DNA of 8,706 nucleotides from Alphaproteobacteria bacterium (GTDB taxonomy: Bacteria > Pseudomonadota > Alphaproteobacteria > Rhizobiales > Xanthobacteraceae): contig VAZH01000332.1 in the NCBI GenBank assembly GCA_005884465.1, positions 1-8,706 of the forward strand, given 5' to 3'. The notes below the pieces were generated by a model that saw only the letters and a list, made by a program, of their open reading frames with translations, was not told where the DNA came from and did not search any database. This document shows positions 6,221 to 8,706 of this stretch, in pieces. A program made the position numbers and the translations under genes. Every line of letters starts with the position of its first letter. The first letter of the stretch is position 1.

Positions 6221-6461
6221 AAATTCTCCGATTTCGTTTCCCGCCCCGCGACCGCTGGTTTGATGCCGGTCAAATAGGTCCCCAATGCGGCGGAGACGCT
6301 GACCGTTTCCCATGACGGGTATTTCGGATTTTGTCCAGCAAAGTCACAACTTTATCGCGTTGTGGTAAAGCCGCGGCGTGAACGGCCGAGATTGCGCATA
6401 TCCTGCTCTTGGCAGATGCCCGGCGACCGGCTAATCGACGATCCCCGCCCGGAGGATCAAG
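6221..6461. promoter_or_regulatory. Divergent control region between ndvD and ndvC
   Basis: The 241 bases separating the divergent starts must carry promoters for both directions. A dyad with one mismatch, TTTATC (6351-6356) and GGTAAA (6364-6369), may be an operator. On the plus strand TTGGCA (6409-6414) is 17 bases from TAATCG (6432-6437), a weak promoter match for ndvC. No riboswitch or strong terminator is seen. Confidence 0.3.
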
Positions 6462-8081
6462 CTGATTTCTCTTCGTACGCCGCTGGCGCTTTTGCTGATA
6501 TCCCTGGGTGCGATTGCTGCCGTGTGGTGGTGGCTGGCGACGCCTATCACCCTGGCGCGCGCGCCAATCGATCCCAACGCCAAGCTGTTGTGCGTGTCCT
6601 ATGCGCCGTTCCGCGAAGGACAGACGCCGCTGGTCCTGACCACCCACATCGCACCGGAGCAGATCGCCCAGGATCTGGCGCAACTCGCCAAAATATCCGA
6701 TTGCGTGCGCACCTATTCGATCGAAAACGGCCTCGATCAGGTTCCAGCGCTCGCCGCCAAAGTGGGCCTAAAGGTCATCCAGGGAATATGGCTCGGCAGC
6801 AACCGCCTGAAGAACCTGGCGCAGATTTCGACCGTGGTGCGCCTGGCGAAGGAATACCCTGATGTCATCACCGCGGTGGTGGTCGGCAACGAGGTGCTGC
6901 TGCGCGGTGAGATGACGACATCCGACCTCGCCGCCACCATCCGCTCGGTCAAATCGCAGGTTTCGGTTCCGATCACCTACGCCGATGTGTGGGAATATTG
7001 GCTTCGCAACCGGGAAATCTATGAAGCCGTCGATTTTGTCACGATCCACATCCTGCCCTACTGGGAAGACTTCCCGATCCGTGCGAAACATGCCGCCGCC
7101 CATGTCGACGCCATCCGCAAGCGAATGGCGGTGGCGTTTCCGGGCAAGGAAATTTTGATCGGGGAAACCGGCTGGCCGAGCCAGGGACGAATGCGCGAGG
7201 GTGCGCTGCCGTCGCGCACCAATCAGGCGCGGGTCGTGTCCGAAATCCTGGGTCTGGCGAAGCAGGAGAATTTTCGCGTCAATCTGATCGAAGCCTATGA
7301 CCAGCCGTGGAAGCGTCAGCTCGAGGGCACCGTCGGCGGATATTGGGGCCTGATCGATTCCGTGCAGCGTGCGGTGAAATACCCGCCCGGTGAAGCCATC
7401 AGCAACTTTCCGTTCTGGAAGCTGCAAATGGGCAGCGGAATGGCATTGAGCGCTTTCATATTCGGCGCGGCCTGGCTGACCTTGCGGCGCCGGCCCTGGA
7501 AACCGCGGCTGACATCCTGGATCGCGGTCGGCATCTCCGCGACCACCGCCGGGATTCTGTTCGGAATAGCCTCCGACAAGATGTTCTATGAAAGCTACGG
7601 CATCGGGGGCTGGCTTGGATGGGGCGCGCTGCTGACGGCCGCCATCGCTTCGCCCATGCTTTGCGCCAACGCGTTGATGTCCGGACGGGCGCTGCCGACA
7701 TTTCTGGAACTGCTGGGTCCCCGCGACGGGCGAGCTGCCTCGGTGCTGACAATGATCCTGGTAGCCGCACTACTGGTCACTACCTTGATTGGCACCGAGA
7801 CTGCGCTCGGCTTTGTGTTCGATCCGCGCTACCGCGATTTTCCGTTTGCCGCGCTGACCATGGCGGTGGTGCCGTTCTCGATGCTGATGCTGCTCAACCG
7901 TCCGCAGGACGGCGTGCGCCCGATCGCCGAAACCGTATTTGCCGGCCTGTTGGCGGGATCCGTGCTCTACATCTTGCCCAGCGAGGGCGCGGACAACTGG
8001 CAATCGCTGTGGACCTGCGCGGTGTATTTCCTGCTCGCGGTTACGCTGTGGCGGGCGCGGGGCGTGCAAATCCCAAAATAA
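6462..8081 (+). CDS. ndvC: NdvC: beta-(1,6) linkage-forming GH17-family membrane protein
   Basis: A 539-residue protein if started at the CTG at 6462, which sits 5 bases after GGAGGA (6451-6456). No ATG or GTG exists between the upstream in-frame TAA (6432-6434) and 6492; the only standard alternative is a TTG at 6492, which lacks a Shine-Dalgarno sequence and cuts the N-terminal helix. ATT at 6465 is also possible. Residues 6-30 form a signal anchor. Residues about 42-305 are a GH17-like domain closely parallel to that of NdvB: VSYAPF, VVGNE (acid/base E144), HILPYWED, GETGWPS (nucleophile E235), EAYDQPWKRQLEGT. About seven membrane helices follow (327-534). Known role in Bradyrhizobium: needed for the beta-1,6 bonds of the cyclic glucan, probably by periplasmic transglycosylation of the beta-1,3 chain. 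It diverges from ndvD/ndvB and overlaps the convergent next gene at its 3' end. Confidence 0.92.
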   Translation: MISLRTPLALLLISLGAIAAVWWWLATPITLARAPIDPNAKLLCVSYAPFREGQTPLVLTTHIAPEQIAQDLAQLAKISDCVRTYSIENGLDQVPALAAKVGLKVIQGIWLGSNRLKNLAQISTVVRLAKEYPDVITAVVVGNEVLLRGEMTTSDLAATIRSVKSQVSVPITYADVWEYWLRNREIYEAVDFVTIHILPYWEDFPIRAKHAAAHVDAIRKRMAVAFPGKEILIGETGWPSQGRMREGALPSRTNQARVVSEILGLAKQENFRVNLIEAYDQPWKRQLEGTVGGYWGLIDSVQRAVKYPPGEAISNFPFWKLQMGSGMALSAFIFGAAWLTLRRRPWKPRLTSWIAVGISATTAGILFGIASDKMFYESYGIGGWLGWGALLTAAIASPMLCANALMSGRALPTFLELLGPRDGRAASVLTMILVAALLVTTLIGTETALGFVFDPRYRDFPFAALTMAVVPFSMLMLLNRPQDGVRPIAETVFAGLLAGSVLYILPSEGADNWQSLWTCAVYFLLAVTLWRARGVQIPK

Positions 8082-8421
8082 GCAGGCCGATTGCGATACC
8101 TGACAGGCCGATATTGTAGAGCACGATCCCAAACCCGGCCGCGATCAGCCCGCCCGTCAGCAGAACGATCGACGGCCGGATCACGTGAAGGGTCGCGATG
8201 ATGAGCGCGACCACGCCGAATACCGAATTGCGAAACAGGTAGGTCGCGAGCAGGCGGGTCTTGCACAGCATGGTCTGCAAGCCGGCATCGCATGCCAGCG
8301 CCACCGTCGAGAGCTCGATCGCGAGATAGCGCAGGTAGAGTGCGTAGCCGACGGTGACGAAGCCCACGATCAACAGCCATTGCACCTGATAGGCCGTCAG
8401 CCGAAACGGAGTTTTTTTCAT
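8041..8421 (-). CDS. Four-helix integral membrane protein of unknown function
   Basis: A 126-residue protein from the ATG at 8421 (MKKTPFRLTAYQ). Hydrophobic segments lie at about 15-35, 60-80, 83-104 and 105-121, joined by very short turns at the end. The loop between helices 1 and 2 carries two cysteines (C44 and C53, in CDAGLQTMLC); with the positive N terminus inside, this loop would be periplasmic, so a disulfide is plausible. No Shine-Dalgarno sequence is obvious, and I recognise no named family. It converges on ndvC and the two overlap by 41 bases, so their 3' ends are locked together. The next upstream region is repeat DNA, so it is probably transcribed alone. Codon use and the clear helix pattern support a real gene; a link to glucan synthesis is only positional. 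Confidence 0.78.
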   Translation of the reverse strand: MKKTPFRLTAYQVQWLLIVGFVTVGYALYLRYLAIELSTVALACDAGLQTMLCKTRLLATYLFRNSVFGVVALIIATLHVIRPSIVLLTGGLIAAGFGIVLYNIGLSGIAIGLLILGFARPAPATA

Positions 8422-8706
8422 GGGCCGAATATGGTGGGCAACGCGGGGCGGGACAACCCGGAGCGGACTCCGTCCGTCATCCCTGCGTAACCGGCTTCGC
8501 CGTTACTGCTGGAGCCGCGAGCCAATGGGTCCGCGCGAAACGCGGCCCGATGACTGGCTCCGCGAGCCTCGAAGGACAAGCGGGCCCAAGCCGTCGTCCT
8601 TCGAGACGGCCGCTTCGCGGCCTCCTCAGGATGACGGGGATGGTTCCGAGTGCGCCGCTTCGCCAGCATGTAAAAATCTTGCCGTAACACCTTGCAATTA
8701 TGAGCT
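8422..8706. other. Non-coding right edge, mostly hairpin repeats
   Basis: No credible gene is seen in these 285 bases. The promoter of the membrane protein gene should lie just right of 8421, but no clear hexamers are visible. The rest is the hairpin cluster listed separately, then about 65 unique bases to the window end. Confidence 0.55.
8458..8640. repeat. Cluster of palindromic extragenic repeats
   Basis: Four dyads lie in series. The first is CGGAG/CTCCG (8460-8472). The second is GTAA-CCGGC with a TTC loop and GCCG-TTAC (8487-8506). The third pairs GAGCCA (8519-8524) with TGGCTC (8555-8560) around an inner GGGTCCGCG/CGCGGCCC stem. The fourth spans 8591-8637, with outer arms CCGTCGTCCT and AGGATGACGG (one G-U) and an inner perfect GGCCGC/GCGGCC hairpin. 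In addition CTCGAAGGAC (8568-8577) is the exact inverse of GTCCTTCGAG (8596-8605), allowing an alternative fold. The fourth element matches a repeat I recall as widespread between genes in Bradyrhizobium and Rhodopseudomonas. These may act as transcript ends, but no T-runs are present. Confidence 0.7.

Noticed and set aside
6362..6862. A 166-codon plus-strand frame overlapping the ndvC start
   Set aside because: Shadow in another phase of ndvC; the ndvC frame carries all the GH17 motifs.
8418..8690. A 90-codon minus-strand frame at the right edge
   Set aside because: It runs through the hairpin repeats and overlaps the start of the membrane protein gene by a few bases. Its HPEEAAKRPSRR-type sequence is the usual false ORF of this repeat.

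Overview
The window is GC-rich alphaproteobacterial chromosome. It most resembles Bradyrhizobium or a close relative in the Nitrobacteraceae. The reasons are the ndvB/ndvD/ndvC cyclic beta-glucan locus in the Bradyrhizobium arrangement, several short hypothetical proteins of types I associate with Bradyrhizobium, and a GC-rich hairpin repeat of the kind scattered through these genomes. Family assignments come from motifs and memory; no database was searched.

Left part (1 to about 2570) is a loose run of small genes with long gaps. It holds a possible truncated gene at the left edge (minus), a single-domain CheY-like response regulator (minus), a small coiled-coil protein (minus), a possible 26-residue membrane peptide (minus), a four-cysteine zinc-ribbon protein whose tail looks frameshifted (minus), and an 88-residue conserved hypothetical protein (plus) whose usual ATG seems to have become ATC. 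The gap near 1614-1652 holds two DnaA-box-like sequences and a perfect 8-bp inverted repeat. A tRNA-Lys(UUU) gene at 2573-2648 (minus), with a good sigma70-type promoter, closes this part.

Right part (2799 to 8421) is the cyclic beta-(1,3),(1,6)-glucan locus. ndvB (minus) encodes a membrane protein with a GH17-like periplasmic domain followed by a GT2 glucosyltransferase domain. Upstream of it on the same strand is ndvD, a secreted or periplasmic accessory protein, here split into two frames by an apparent internal deletion. ndvC (plus) diverges from ndvD and encodes a second GH17-like domain plus a membrane anchor. Its best-placed initiation codon is CTG behind a strong GGAGGA. From family knowledge, NdvB makes the beta-1,3 backbone from UDP-glucose at the inner membrane, NdvC is needed for the beta-1,6 linkages, and NdvD is an accessory factor; the periplasmic glucan acts in osmoadaptation and symbiosis. 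A 126-residue four-helix membrane protein with two cysteines (minus) converges on ndvC and overlaps its 3' end by 41 bases.

The right edge (8458-8640) is a cluster of palindromic hairpins of repeated-extragenic type.

I see no wholly new system. The most unusual feature is that four genes in 8.7 kb show start-codon or frame anomalies relative to what their families lead one to expect. This could mean real decay or base-level errors in this sequence.
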